10,273 bases of DNA from Promethearchaeia archaeon (lineage in GTDB: Archaea; Asgardarchaeota; Lokiarchaeia; Sigyniarchaeales; SOKP01), in NCBI GenBank assembly GCA_029856375.1, contig JAHQWX010000038.1, positions 1-10,273 of the forward strand. The letters are read 5' to 3'. A program made the translations under genes and the position numbers. Every line of letters starts with the position of its first letter. Positions within the stretch are counted from its first letter, which is position 1. Positions 1-6,176 of the stretch are shown here, piece by piece. The notes beneath the pieces were generated by a model. It did no database searches. It was not told the origin of the DNA and saw only the letters and a program-made list of their open reading frames with translations.

Positions 1-3
1 AAA

Positions 4-750
4 TTGTCAAAAGTTCCAATTATTGGCAAATTAATAGATAAAATGCTCTTCGAAGGCGACGATATTATGTATTTGCCGCGAGATCAAGTGATTCAAATCG
101 GTGAAACTCTGGACCAACCCCACGAAATCGTGCTTCCCTCTCAAATAGTCGAGCACTTTATTAACGAAGCTAATTATCATTGGATTATGAACTTCTGCAT
201 ATGTCGAGATGCGAGAGAATGCGAAGATTACCCAAGAGATATGGGATGCTTATTTCTAGGAGAGGCTGTTTTAGGGATCAACCCACAACTAGGGCGCCGC
301 GTTTCCAAGGAAGAAGCGTTAGAATACGCTAAAAAATGCCGAGAAGCTGGTTTAGTCCATTTAATTGGGAGGAATAAGCTAGACGCAGTCTGGCTCAATG
401 TAAGTCCAGGAGACAAGCTTCTTACGATATGTAATTGTTGTCCATGCTGTTGTTTATGGCGCGTATTACCGCATGTCGCAAACAAAATTGGCGCAAAAAT
501 CACGAAAATGCCGGGAGTGTCGGTAAGAGTTACGGACAAATGTATAGGTTGTGGGACTTGTACCAAAGATGTCTGCTTTGTCGACGCAATTCATTTAGTT
601 AATAAGCGCGCTAAAATTAACGATGTCTGCAGGGGTTGCGGGAGGTGCGTGAGCGTATGTCCTCAAAACGCAATAGAATTAATCGTTGAAAGCGACCAAT
701 TCGTTAAAAAGTCAATCGAGCGAATTACACCTTTAGTCGATGTGTCATAA
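4..750 (+). CDS. 4Fe-4S ferredoxin-domain protein with a large cysteine-rich N-terminal region
   Basis: About 248 residues. The C-terminal third carries two ferredoxin-type motifs. The first is C180-x2-C183-x2-C186-x4-C191, one residue longer than usual before the last Cys. The second is a standard C209-x2-C212-x2-C215-x3-C219-P. Together they should bind two 4Fe-4S clusters and move electrons, presumably in the cytoplasm, since no membrane segment or signal peptide is seen. The N-terminal part has further cysteines: C65-x-C67, C73, C82 and a dense patch CNCCPCCC at 143-150, possibly an additional metal site. I recognise this arrangement (MYLP near residue 22, FCICR near 64, the Cys patch, then the clusters) as a conserved prokaryotic 4Fe-4S protein family, but the redox partner and substrate are not known to me. 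The start is a TTG only 3 nt from the window edge, so a start further upstream cannot be excluded. The 3' end overlaps the convergent GTPase gene by 6 nt. Confidence 0.85.
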   Translation: MSKVPIIGKLIDKMLFEGDDIMYLPRDQVIQIGETLDQPHEIVLPSQIVEHFINEANYHWIMNFCICRDARECEDYPRDMGCLFLGEAVLGINPQLGRRVSKEEALEYAKKCREAGLVHLIGRNKLDAVWLNVSPGDKLLTICNCCPCCCLWRVLPHVANKIGAKITKMPGVSVRVTDKCIGCGTCTKDVCFVDAIHLVNKRAKINDVCRGCGRCVSVCPQNAIELIVESDQFVKKSIERITPLVDVS

Positions 751-1806
751 TATAAAAAAAGTTTTTCTTTTTTTGAAACCAACTAATTTTTCGCCTATGT
801 TATCGAAGGCTTCATTAATGTTTTGACCTGATAAGGCCGAGGTTTCTATATATTCGAGACCCAATTCTTCTGAAAGCATAGAAATCGCTTGTTGCTCCAC
901 ATTTCTTTGCTCTGCTAGGTCGCGCTTATTTCCAATAAGCACCCCGATGAACTCGTCTTGAAGGTTTGATTTTATGTCCTGATACCATTTTTTCACATTT
1001 TGAAACGATTCAGAATTAGTTAGATCAAACATAAAAAAAACGCCTTGCGCGCCCGCGTAGAAATGTTTTCTCATTGGCTGAAATTTAGATTGTCCCGCGA
1101 TGTCCCAAATTGCAAACGTAATCAAGATGTTTGATTCCTTCAATCGGATTCTTTTATCAGTTACATTTACGCCAATCGTTGGAAGGTATGTTCTTTTAAA
1201 CGCCTCGTCGGTGAACCTTAGGACAGAAGCCGTCTTTCCCACTTCTGGATCGCCACAGACGAGTAATTTATAATTATATTTCTGAGCCTCAGCTACCTCG
1301 TCTACTGGTTCCGGAAATTCTTCAGCTTTAGCGCTCTCCTTCTCTTCTTGGTACAACTCGTTTAAGAAATCTAAAGCCTTTTGCCTTAAACTCTCCAATT
1401 CCTCGTCTATTAAAATTTTTTCCGCTTTTGATTCCTCTAATTCAACGATTTTTGTGGCAGCCTCGTTAAACAAATTTTCAAAGTTATTCATGTATTTGTA
1501 AAAAATCGCGTCTAAGTCTTCCTCAAAAAGCATCGTGATCATCGTGAGTTTAAACCCTCCCCTACGCTCTTCGTCCTTTATTTGTAAATATTTAACCACG
1601 CTCTTCAGTTTCTCTGAAGGGTAAGGGATCACCACCAAGGATTTCGGGATTTGCCACTTTTCTCCCGACAATAGGGTTATCGCTTTTAAACTTACGAGAT
1701 TCTTATTCACTACGGACATGTCGGGAGGCATAACTGAAATTATAGAAGGTCCATCTGCCTCGTGGAATTGACAATAAATAATTCCTTTGACTGCCTTCTC
1801 GTACAT
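745..1806 (-). CDS. Ras/Rab-type small GTPase with an N-terminal longin/DENN-like domain
   Basis: This is a 353-residue protein in three parts. Residues 1-120 look like a longin/uDENN-type module: the opening GIIYCQFHEADGPSI resembles the SEFHPTLGPKI opening of eukaryotic NPRL2 (recalled, not searched). Residues about 121-165 are a charged, probably coiled-coil linker. Residues about 179-345 are a complete small GTPase: G1 GDPEVGKT (185-192), switch I T210, G3 WDIAGQ (234-239, with the catalytic Gln kept), G4 NKRD (293-296) and G5 ETSA (321-324). The C terminus is basic and hydrophobic and has no cysteine, so no prenylation site. It should act as a GTP switch, with the longin part as an in-cis partner or membrane/protein adaptor (inference). 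The ATG start lies 44 nt after the stop of the upstream M24 peptidase gene, so co-transcription is possible. An AAAGGT stretch lies about 12 nt before the ATG. The stop overlaps the convergent ferredoxin gene. Confidence 0.9.
   Translation of the reverse strand: MYEKAVKGIIYCQFHEADGPSIISVMPPDMSVVNKNLVSLKAITLLSGEKWQIPKSLVVIPYPSEKLKSVVKYLQIKDEERRGGFKLTMITMLFEEDLDAIFYKYMNNFENLFNEAATKIVELEESKAEKILIDEELESLRQKALDFLNELYQEEKESAKAEEFPEPVDEVAEAQKYNYKLLVCGDPEVGKTASVLRFTDEAFKRTYLPTIGVNVTDKRIRLKESNILITFAIWDIAGQSKFQPMRKHFYAGAQGVFFMFDLTNSESFQNVKKWYQDIKSNLQDEFIGVLIGNKRDLAEQRNVEQQAISMLSEELGLEYIETSALSGQNINEAFDNIGEKLVGFKKRKTFFIL
754..774 (+). terminator. Candidate oligo-T terminator for the ferredoxin gene
   Basis: A run of A (754-760), then G, five T, C and seven T (768-774) starts four bases after the ferredoxin stop codon. 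The plus strand therefore ends in a strong T tract, the usual archaeal termination signal. The tract lies inside the 3' coding end of the convergent GTPase gene, so the two transcripts must overlap. Motif-only call. Confidence 0.4.
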
Positions 1807-1850
1807 GTCGATTAATAACCTTTAAGCCGCAAGTTTTTAATTTTATTCTA

Positions 1851-2957
1851 TTAATAATAGTATATTTTTGATTTTGATAAACATTCGTAGCCGTTTTGTT
1901 TCACGACTAATAAGTCTTCGGTTCTCGCGCCCCCTTTTCCGGGGATATATATTCCGGGCTCGACGGTTACGACCATATTCTCTTCCAAAACAGCGTTAGA
2001 CTTCGAGTTTAAATAGGGCAACTCGTGAATGTCCACGCCCACTCCATGCCCGAGACCGTGAATGAAAAACTCGCCAACCTTATTCTTCTCACAGTAATTA
2101 CGAGCTATTTGGTCCATTTCTACGCACTTTTCTCCCGCCTTAATTTTCTCGAGCACTACTTTTTGAGCGTCGTTCACCAAATTTATTATGTTTGCGCGCT
2201 CCTCCTGGACTTTTCCGAATATAAAAGTTCTCGTGAGGTCCGAATTATATCCCTCTACGACGGCTCCAATGTCTATTGTGATGATGTCGCCGTTTTGAAT
2301 CTTCCTCTGGGTGGAGACGCCGTGAGGAAAAATAGAACGCTCTCCAGACGCAACGATCGTTTCGAACGCGGCCCTGCTCGACCCGTTCTTTCGCATGTGA
2401 TACTCAACTTCTGCCGCTATTTCGAGTTCTGTTTTACCTTCCTCGAAAAAATCTTCTATGGCGTTCATTCCAACGTCCGCTAATCGAGCCGCCTCTTTTA
2501 TTTTCTCGATTTCGTCGTCATCCTTTACCATACGCGCCTCTTCCATGATGTTAGAGATGCCAACAAAATCAATCCCCTCGTATTTGTTTTTTAACTCGTT
2601 AAATCCCTTTACCGTTACGAATCCATCCTCGTAACCGAGTCGCTTAAGTTTCAACCTTTTAATCTCTTCAGAGACGATATTCTCCTGACCTATTAAAATC
2701 TTCACCACGTCGATTTTATCGCGAATTTTCAAATCCTTTAGCTTCGAAACCACCATCTCGTAATCTAACTCCGTCACAAAAAATTTTGGCACCGACAAGC
2801 GCTTGAATTCCACATCAGGTATTAGTAAATACGCCACCGTCTCGAGCTTAAACCCTAAAAGATACAAAATGTTCTCGGGCTTGTACATCAAAATAGAATC
2901 GAACTTAATTTCTCCCGAGGTTATCTTATTGTGGTCTAAAATTTTTCTTATTCTCAT
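1851..2957 (-). CDS. M24-family metallopeptidase, Xaa-Pro dipeptidase/aminopeptidase type
   Basis: This 368-residue protein has the pita-bread fold signature of M24 peptidases. All five metal ligands can be placed: D229 (in TIDIGA), D240 (in YNSDLTRTF), H304 (in GLGHGVG), E333 (in VEPGIYI) and E347 (in GARTEDLL). H212 (PHG) and H311 (HELP) correspond to the usual substrate-site histidines. Residues 1-125 form a creatinase-like N-terminal domain, which favours a prolidase or Xaa-Pro aminopeptidase over methionine aminopeptidase. Length is similar to archaeal prolidases (about 350 residues). It probably removes N-terminal residues next to proline from cytoplasmic peptides, with two Mn, Co or Zn ions. 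The ATG start follows a T-rich leader without a clear Shine-Dalgarno. It lies 75 nt from the stop of the DUF998 gene and 44 nt before the GTPase gene, all on the same strand. Exact peptide specificity cannot be read from the sequence. Confidence 0.92.
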   Translation of the reverse strand: MRIRKILDHNKITSGEIKFDSILMYKPENILYLLGFKLETVAYLLIPDVEFKRLSVPKFFVTELDYEMVVSKLKDLKIRDKIDVVKILIGQENIVSEEIKRLKLKRLGYEDGFVTVKGFNELKNKYEGIDFVGISNIMEEARMVKDDDEIEKIKEAARLADVGMNAIEDFFEEGKTELEIAAEVEYHMRKNGSSRAAFETIVASGERSIFPHGVSTQRKIQNGDIITIDIGAVVEGYNSDLTRTFIFGKVQEERANIINLVNDAQKVVLEKIKAGEKCVEMDQIARNYCEKNKVGEFFIHGLGHGVGVDIHELPYLNSKSNAVLEENMVVTVEPGIYIPGKGGARTEDLLVVKQNGYECLSKSKIYYY

Positions 2958-3032
2958 ATGTAAAAATAGATAATTTTCAAAAAAAAAATTTGGAATTAAT
3001 TGGATAATATTTAAAATATTTGAAAATACATC

Positions 3033-3662
3033 CTATACTTTCAGCGTTAAGATACCCGTCTCAACGAACCAAAACAAATTACCAAAAAGAAACAACCACT
3101 CAGCAAAACTCTGGAATTCCGGACAAAGCCCAGGACTTACTCTGTTCGCGATTAACAAGACGAGGTACAAAACGAATAGCGCTGCAACAACGAGGTTTAT
3201 AATTACTTGCAACCTTGGAATAGCGTGTATCTTAGATTCGATTACCGAGTAAAGGAATAGATACAAAATACCCGTGAAGAAAAATATTAACTCAGCGATC
3301 AAGTGCTCGTCGGGAAAAGTAGTTTTGTTATAAATCGCCAATCCAATAATTCCACCCGCTGAAATAACACCAGAAACGAACGATATCCATGTGAGCGCCG
3401 AACCCCCTCCCTTTTCTAGCAAATACCTGGTAAAAAACAGCAAGAAAAATATCATCAATACTCCAGTGATAGCCCACCCTATATTAAATATTAAATGCAT
3501 AGAATTCGTCAGAGCGCCCATATCGCTAACTTTATGAAAGAAAAAACTAAAATTGGGCTCAACGGCAATCGCAATAATTAAAACAATAACAAAGATAGCC
3601 ACGCCAATAAAAGCGAAGTAGCTACCGTGAATTTTTGTATAAAATCCATCAACCTTTTCCAT
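3033..3662 (-). CDS. DUF998-like six-helix integral membrane protein
   Basis: About 209 residues, almost all hydrophobic, with roughly six predicted membrane helices (near 13-34, 57-78, 88-110, 119-141, 148-172 and 186-206, counted from the chosen ATG). The motif VSDMGALTN at 45-53, followed by a helix beginning IFNIGWAITG, matches what I know of the DUF998 family (S-D-x-G after the first helix, then fN-x-G). No biochemical function is established for that family. I chose the ATG at 3660-3662 rather than the TTG just upstream (3663-3665), because GGTGAG sits five bases before the ATG, a good archaeal ribosome-binding site. The gene follows the right-hand member of the 23-bp repeat pair and precedes the M24 peptidase by 75 nt. 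Nothing in the context reveals a substrate; it may be a membrane-embedded enzyme or a sensor. Confidence 0.75.
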   Translation of the reverse strand: MEKVDGFYTKIHGSYFAFIGVAIFVIVLIIAIAVEPNFSFFFHKVSDMGALTNSMHLIFNIGWAITGVLMIFFLLFFTRYLLEKGGGSALTWISFVSGVISAGGIIGLAIYNKTTFPDEHLIAELIFFFTGILYLFLYSVIESKIHAIPRLQVIINLVVAALFVLYLVLLIANRVSPGLCPEFQSFAEWLFLFGNLFWFVETGILTLKV

Positions 3663-3722
3663 CAAATCTCACCAATTTAAAAAAGTCCTAATCTCCACTT
3701 CGTGCGATTTATATTTATATTA

Positions 3723-3745
3723 TCCTATTAATACGAAAAAAGAGA
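3723..3745. repeat. 23-bp perfect direct repeat, copy A
   Basis: This copy begins TCCTATTAAT and ends AAAAAAGAGA. It is identical over 23 bp to positions 4571-4593, 848 bp away in the same orientation. It lies 14 nt beyond the stop of the winged-helix gene at 3760. Read on the minus strand it contains a TTTTTT tract, so it may also serve as a terminator for that gene. Confidence 0.85.
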
Positions 3746-3759
3746 ATTTTTAAAAGATA

Positions 3760-4077
3760 TTAGAATTTTCCTTTATTTTTATCGTAAGGGACATCTTTAA
3801 TTTCATCCCAATCAAGGAGTTCCTTCCAATCAACTGCTCTATATTTTTTACGAAGCCTCCCATTAACAATTTCTTCAGAATTTTTAATAATTCCATCTTT
3901 AAGTAATTTTTTGATGTAATAGTCAGTTTTGCCTACGGTCCAATTAAACTTTTTTGCTAATTCGTAAGTAGTGTGTCCAGGATTTTTATCAATGTATTCA
4001 TAAAGTTGATTCCTATTTTCAAAGGCCTTCTTTCTTCTCACCTGATTAGCAATTTTTAATTTTATCAATTTTATCAC
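3760..4077 (-). CDS. Small winged helix-turn-helix DNA-binding protein
   Basis: A 105-residue basic protein. Residues 22-68 form a winged-helix domain: a first helix (NRNQLYEYIDKNPG), a helix-turn-helix (TTYELAKKFNWTVGKTDYYIKKLLKDG) and a wing with IIKNSEEIVNGRLRKKYRAV. The TTYELAK...V.Y.IKKLLKDGII pattern is typical of archaeal ArsR/MarR-like regulators and plasmid or virus regulators. It probably binds DNA as a dimer; the target is unknown. The start is a GTG at 4075-4077 with no Shine-Dalgarno, but a TATA-like box (4102-4110) lies about 28 nt upstream, so a leaderless mRNA is likely. An imperfect palindrome just upstream (4113-4126) could be its own operator. The gene is much poorer in CG dinucleotides than the housekeeping genes around it and lies within the segment bounded by the 23-bp repeats, which suggests acquisition. 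Confidence 0.75.
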   Translation of the reverse strand: MIKLIKLKIANQVRRKKAFENRNQLYEYIDKNPGHTTYELAKKFNWTVGKTDYYIKKLLKDGIIKNSEEIVNGRLRKKYRAVDWKELLDWDEIKDVPYDKNKGKF

Positions 4078-4101
4078 TAAATATATTTATAAATTTTATA
4101 A

Positions 4102-4126
4102 TATTTATAATTATTCCATATAGAAT
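4102..4126 (-). promoter_or_regulatory. TATA-like box and overlapping palindrome upstream of the winged-helix gene
   Basis: On the minus strand TTATAAATA at 4102-4110 is centred about 29 nt from the GTG start at 4077. Directly upstream, ATTCCATATAGAAT (4113-4126) is an imperfect palindrome (ATTC and GAAT arms around CATATA). A dimeric winged-helix protein binding there would block TBP/TFB, so autoregulation is plausible but not shown. Confidence 0.3.
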
Positions 4127-4153
4127 ATTATGTATGGTTTTTTTATTAATTTT

Positions 4154-4420
4154 TTATTCTTTTTTTAGTTCATTACACGCTTTCAATCCTTTCTCAGTTA
4201 ATTCATAAGTTGTTTTGCGACACGTTGGATGTTTTTTTATAAAACCATTTGAAAGTATAAACTGAAAAGCTTTTTTAACATGTTTGGGATTCATTTTTCT
4301 ATTGAGTTTCTTAATAACAGGTTCCTTTGGATTATGAGCTCCTAAACTAAACTTATTCATATATCCAAAACCCATTAATACAGATTTTTGAACATTATTT
4401 AAATCTTTTAATTCTTTCAT
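4154..4420 (-). CDS. Small winged-helix-like DNA-binding protein
   Basis: An 88-residue basic protein. The second half reads as a recognition helix plus wing: MNPKHVKKAFQFILSNGFIK, followed by TYELTEKGLKACNELKKE. The YELTEKG ending of the wing is characteristic of winged-helix regulators in archaea and their mobile elements. The N-terminal 30 residues have no recognised domain. The ATG start has a TATA-like TTTTTAATATTA (4446-4457, minus strand) about 31 nt upstream, giving a leader of only a few bases. It lies 76 nt upstream of the second winged-helix gene, on the same strand and inside the same 23-bp-repeat-bounded segment, with the same low CG-dinucleotide content. The two probably belong to one mobile or accessory module. 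Its DNA target is unknown. Confidence 0.6.
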   Translation of the reverse strand: MKELKDLNNVQKSVLMGFGYMNKFSLGAHNPKEPVIKKLNRKMNPKHVKKAFQFILSNGFIKKHPTCRKTTYELTEKGLKACNELKKE

Positions 4421-4570
4421 TTTTTAATCGTCTTTTGTTTTCCCCTAATATTAAAAACTAAGAGTAAGAGTGTTAATATCCTTTTAGAAAAAGTAAATAT
4501 TCTATTAAGATAACATAAATTTTATTCAATAATTTTGTATTTACTTTATAGCAACAAAACAAGGATCTTG

Positions 4571-4593
4571 TCCTATTAATACGAAAAAAGAGA
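4571..4593. repeat. 23-bp perfect direct repeat, copy B
   Basis: Identical to 3723-3745. It starts 9 nt beyond the stop of the C2H2 zinc finger gene. As with copy A, the minus-strand reading has a TTTTTT tract just after a gene end, so the repeat may double as a terminator. The two copies flank both winged-helix genes. Confidence 0.85.
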
Positions 4594-4602
4594 TTGCGAA
4601 TC

Positions 4603-5142
4603 CTACTTTTTCTTTGGTTTTTTCAACACGTATTTGTTCACGAAGTTGATTAACCGTTGCATGTTCCCGGATTCCTTGTGAAACCTATTCAACAACCGAC
4701 TCAGCTCCTCGTATTCGAAGATTTCCTTGTCTACATCCAACTCGACGCCGTACTGGTTCATGGGGTAAGGCTTGTCGAAGTCGTAATCGGGATATTTGGC
4801 CAGTATTTCGTTCTTTAATACCTCTCGACGCGCAATAATCCGCTTTTGGATTTTTTTTAATGGGGGAATTTGAACTTGAGTCTTCTCTTTTAATTGTTTC
4901 TCTAACACCGAGTAATCCTTCTGCAATTCTTCGATAATTTCTTTTAGATCATTGTATTCAGGTTTAGGTGCTTCGTGAACTTCTCTTATGTGCCTTTCTA
5001 AGGTGCCCGAACTGGCGTATTTCTTCCCACAATACGCGCACTCGTACTTTTTTTCTGCGATTTTTTTTGGTTTTTCGACCTTGGGCTTTTTTGGCACCTC
5101 TTTTTTCTTGCCTAAAGCAGTCCAGTCTATATCTTCAGTCAA
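4603..5142 (-). CDS. C2H2 zinc finger protein with lysine-rich linker and coiled coil
   Basis: A 179-residue, very basic protein. Residues 35-56 form a classical C2H2 finger, C35-x2-C38-x12-H51-x4-H56 (CAYCGKKYASSGTLERHIREVH), with the usual aromatic (Y42) and Leu (L48) core positions. Before it lies a Lys/Pro-rich stretch (11-32). After it residues 64-120 look helical and coiled-coil-like (LKEIIEELQKDYSVLEKQL), and the tail is again Lys-rich (KKPKKK). A single finger flanked by basic segments suggests nucleic-acid binding, possibly RNA or ribosome-associated, but a protein-binding role is equally possible. The TTG start (5140-5142) overlaps the end of the upstream coiled-coil gene by 8 nt, with AGGAG two bases before it, so translation is probably coupled. 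The unusually short spacing makes the exact start uncertain. The product ends just before repeat copy B. Confidence 0.78.
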   Translation of the reverse strand: MTEDIDWTALGKKKEVPKKPKVEKPKKIAEKKYECAYCGKKYASSGTLERHIREVHEAPKPEYNDLKEIIEELQKDYSVLEKQLKEKTQVQIPPLKKIQKRIIARREVLKNEILAKYPDYDFDKPYPMNQYGVELDVDKEIFEYEELSRLLNRFHKESGNMQRLINFVNKYVLKKPKKK

Positions 5143-5542
5143 AACTCCTAAGCCACTTTTTTAACTCTTCGTTTTCTTTTAATAACTCTTGATATTTAGC
5201 TTTTGTGATTATTAATTCTTTGCTCTTGGGCTCGATTTCCTGAGTTTTTTGAATAAAGAAATTTATTTCGTTTAATTTTTCTAACTCTTCTGGACTGAAA
5301 TAAGGCGCGATATCGGCGGCGTGATTCACAAAAATTTTATATAATTCTTTAAGTTGATTAAAAGGCACACCTATTGAATCTACAATCAAGTCTTTTATAG
5401 GAGATAAATCGCTTCCGTTTTTAAATCTCCATACATTAAGTTTTAAACTTTCGCCAATGTTTTTAGAAAAATTAGACATTCGAACTCTATCGTATTTACT
5501 TTTATACTTAATTAAAACTATTTTTTCACTATTCGCCGACAT
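5135..5542 (-). CDS. Unknown protein with C-terminal coiled coil, coupled to the zinc finger gene
   Basis: I do not recognise this 135-residue protein. Residues 1-45 are basic and beta-like (EKIVLIKYKSKYDRVRMS). The middle (50-85) is mixed, and residues 87-133 are helical with heptad-like Leu/Ile spacing (LIITKAKYQELLKENEELKKWL), indicating a coiled coil. The downstream zinc finger protein also has a coiled coil, and the 8-nt gene overlap means both are made from one message, so a two-protein complex is a reasonable inference. The ATG start is supported by a TATA box TTTAAATA (5566-5573, minus strand) centred 28 nt upstream, which predicts a leaderless mRNA beginning at or near the ATG. No catalytic motif, membrane helix or signal peptide is visible. 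Confidence 0.65.
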   Translation of the reverse strand: MSANSEKIVLIKYKSKYDRVRMSNFSKNIGESLKLNVWRFKNGSDLSPIKDLIVDSIGVPFNQLKELYKIFVNHAADIAPYFSPEELEKLNEINFFIQKTQEIEPKSKELIITKAKYQELLKENEELKKWLRSFD

Positions 5543-5565
5543 AATAACTATAATTATAATAATTG

Positions 5566-5573
5566 TATTTAAA
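5566..5573 (-). promoter_or_regulatory. TATA box of the coiled-coil/zinc finger operon
   Basis: TTTAAATA on the minus strand is centred about 28 nt before the ATG at 5540-5542. This is the spacing expected if transcription starts at the first codon. Confidence 0.5.
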
Positions 5574-5619
5574 CATTTGTAATTTAAATATTTATTACGA
5601 AAAAATTAAGGAAATGAAC

Positions 5620-5676
5620 ATAGCTTAAGCTATAACAATAGCTATTTAATTAATTTAAAATCGAATTAATCGAATT
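5620..5676. promoter_or_regulatory. Palindrome and direct-repeat cluster in a divergent intergenic region
   Basis: Three ordered motifs lie between the divergent starts at 5542 and 5781. They are a perfect 14-bp palindrome ATAGCTTAAGCTAT (5620-5633), a perfect 8-bp palindrome ATAGCTAT (5638-5645) that repeats its half-site, and two adjacent copies of AATCGAATT (5659-5667 and 5668-5676). The shared TAGCT half-sites suggest an operator for a dimeric regulator. It could act on either flanking promoter; no regulator is identified. Confidence 0.4.
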
Positions 5677-5750
5677 TAACCTGATATATTCTTATACCTG
5701 GTAAAAAGTCGAAAATTTTAAGATCAAGAATGCGGACCATTCGTTTTTCT

Positions 5751-5758
5751 TTTAAATA
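5751..5758 (+). promoter_or_regulatory. TATA box of the zinc-ribbon gene
   Basis: TTTAAATA is centred about 26 nt upstream of the ATG at 5781, matching a leaderless archaeal transcript. Confidence 0.55.
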
Positions 5759-5780
5759 GACTCGTTTTATTCACAATAAT

Positions 5781-5912
5781 ATGAGCGTTAAAACCGATAA
5801 TAGCGAAGTTCCGCGTATGTGCATAAGATGCAAGGAAACGCCGCTTAAAAAATTTTCAAGTCGTTGCTTGTGGTGTCCCAAATGCAAAGGCTTGTACAAA
5901 AAAAAAGATTGA
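5781..5912 (+). CDS. 43-residue zinc-ribbon microprotein
   Basis: This short ORF (43 residues) has five cysteines in a ribbon-like layout: C14-x2-C17 (CIRC) and C29-x2-C32-x2-C35 (CLWCPKC), separated by 11 residues and followed by a basic tail KKKD. Four of these would bind one zinc; the fifth is extra. Support for a real gene comes from the cysteine pairs, codon usage like the neighbouring genes (AGC, CCG, CGT, TCG), and a TATA box TTTAAATA (5751-5758) spaced for a leaderless start at this ATG. No Shine-Dalgarno is needed or seen. It probably binds nucleic acid or a protein partner, as archaeal one-ribbon microproteins often do; nothing more specific can be said. It is divergent from the coiled-coil/zinc finger operon, with the palindrome cluster between them. 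Confidence 0.65.
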   Translation: MSVKTDNSEVPRMCIRCKETPLKKFSSRCLWCPKCKGLYKKKD

Positions 5913-5978
5913 AAGTGGGTAAGACAAAAATATGGGTTCTGAAATGCACTATTTTAGCCGACAAAATTAGCTGGTTTC

Positions 5979-6104
5979 ATGGGAACTTTGTGGGAAAAAA
6001 ATTGTAGAAATCTTAAAAAAATTATTAGTCGTCCCGATAAAATTATAGGTATTGCCATCTCGAGAAAAAATCCCGGGAACTCTCGAAAAAAATTGAAACC
6101 ATAA
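5979..6104 (+). CDS. Doubtful 41-residue ORF
   Basis: An ATG-started ORF of 41 basic residues (opening MGTLWEKN, ending KKLKP) lies 66 nt after the zinc-ribbon gene. There is no clear Shine-Dalgarno or TATA box at the right distance, and another ORF of similar size (5882-6007) overlaps it in a different frame. Base usage is slightly gene-like (TCG, CGA, CCC, GGG codons). I list it only because the region is otherwise unexplained; it is more likely non-coding. Confidence 0.15.
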   Translation: MGTLWEKNCRNLKKIISRPDKIIGIAISRKNPGNSRKKLKP

Positions 6105-6176
6105 TTCGCCTTCAAAAAAAATGTAATATGTGTCGTACCTTTACATTTATGTCGAATCCCTTAAAATGCCCTCCAA

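Noticed and set aside
2025..2483. 152-codon plus-strand ORF
   Set aside because: It lies wholly inside the M24 peptidase gene on the other strand, whose five metal ligands are intact; it is a shadow frame.
5687..5699. TATTCTTATACCT shared with structured element copy 1 (6402-6414), a possible third partial copy
   Set aside because: Only 13 nt match, in a region of copy 1 that is not conserved in copy 2, and no helices or other blocks accompany it.
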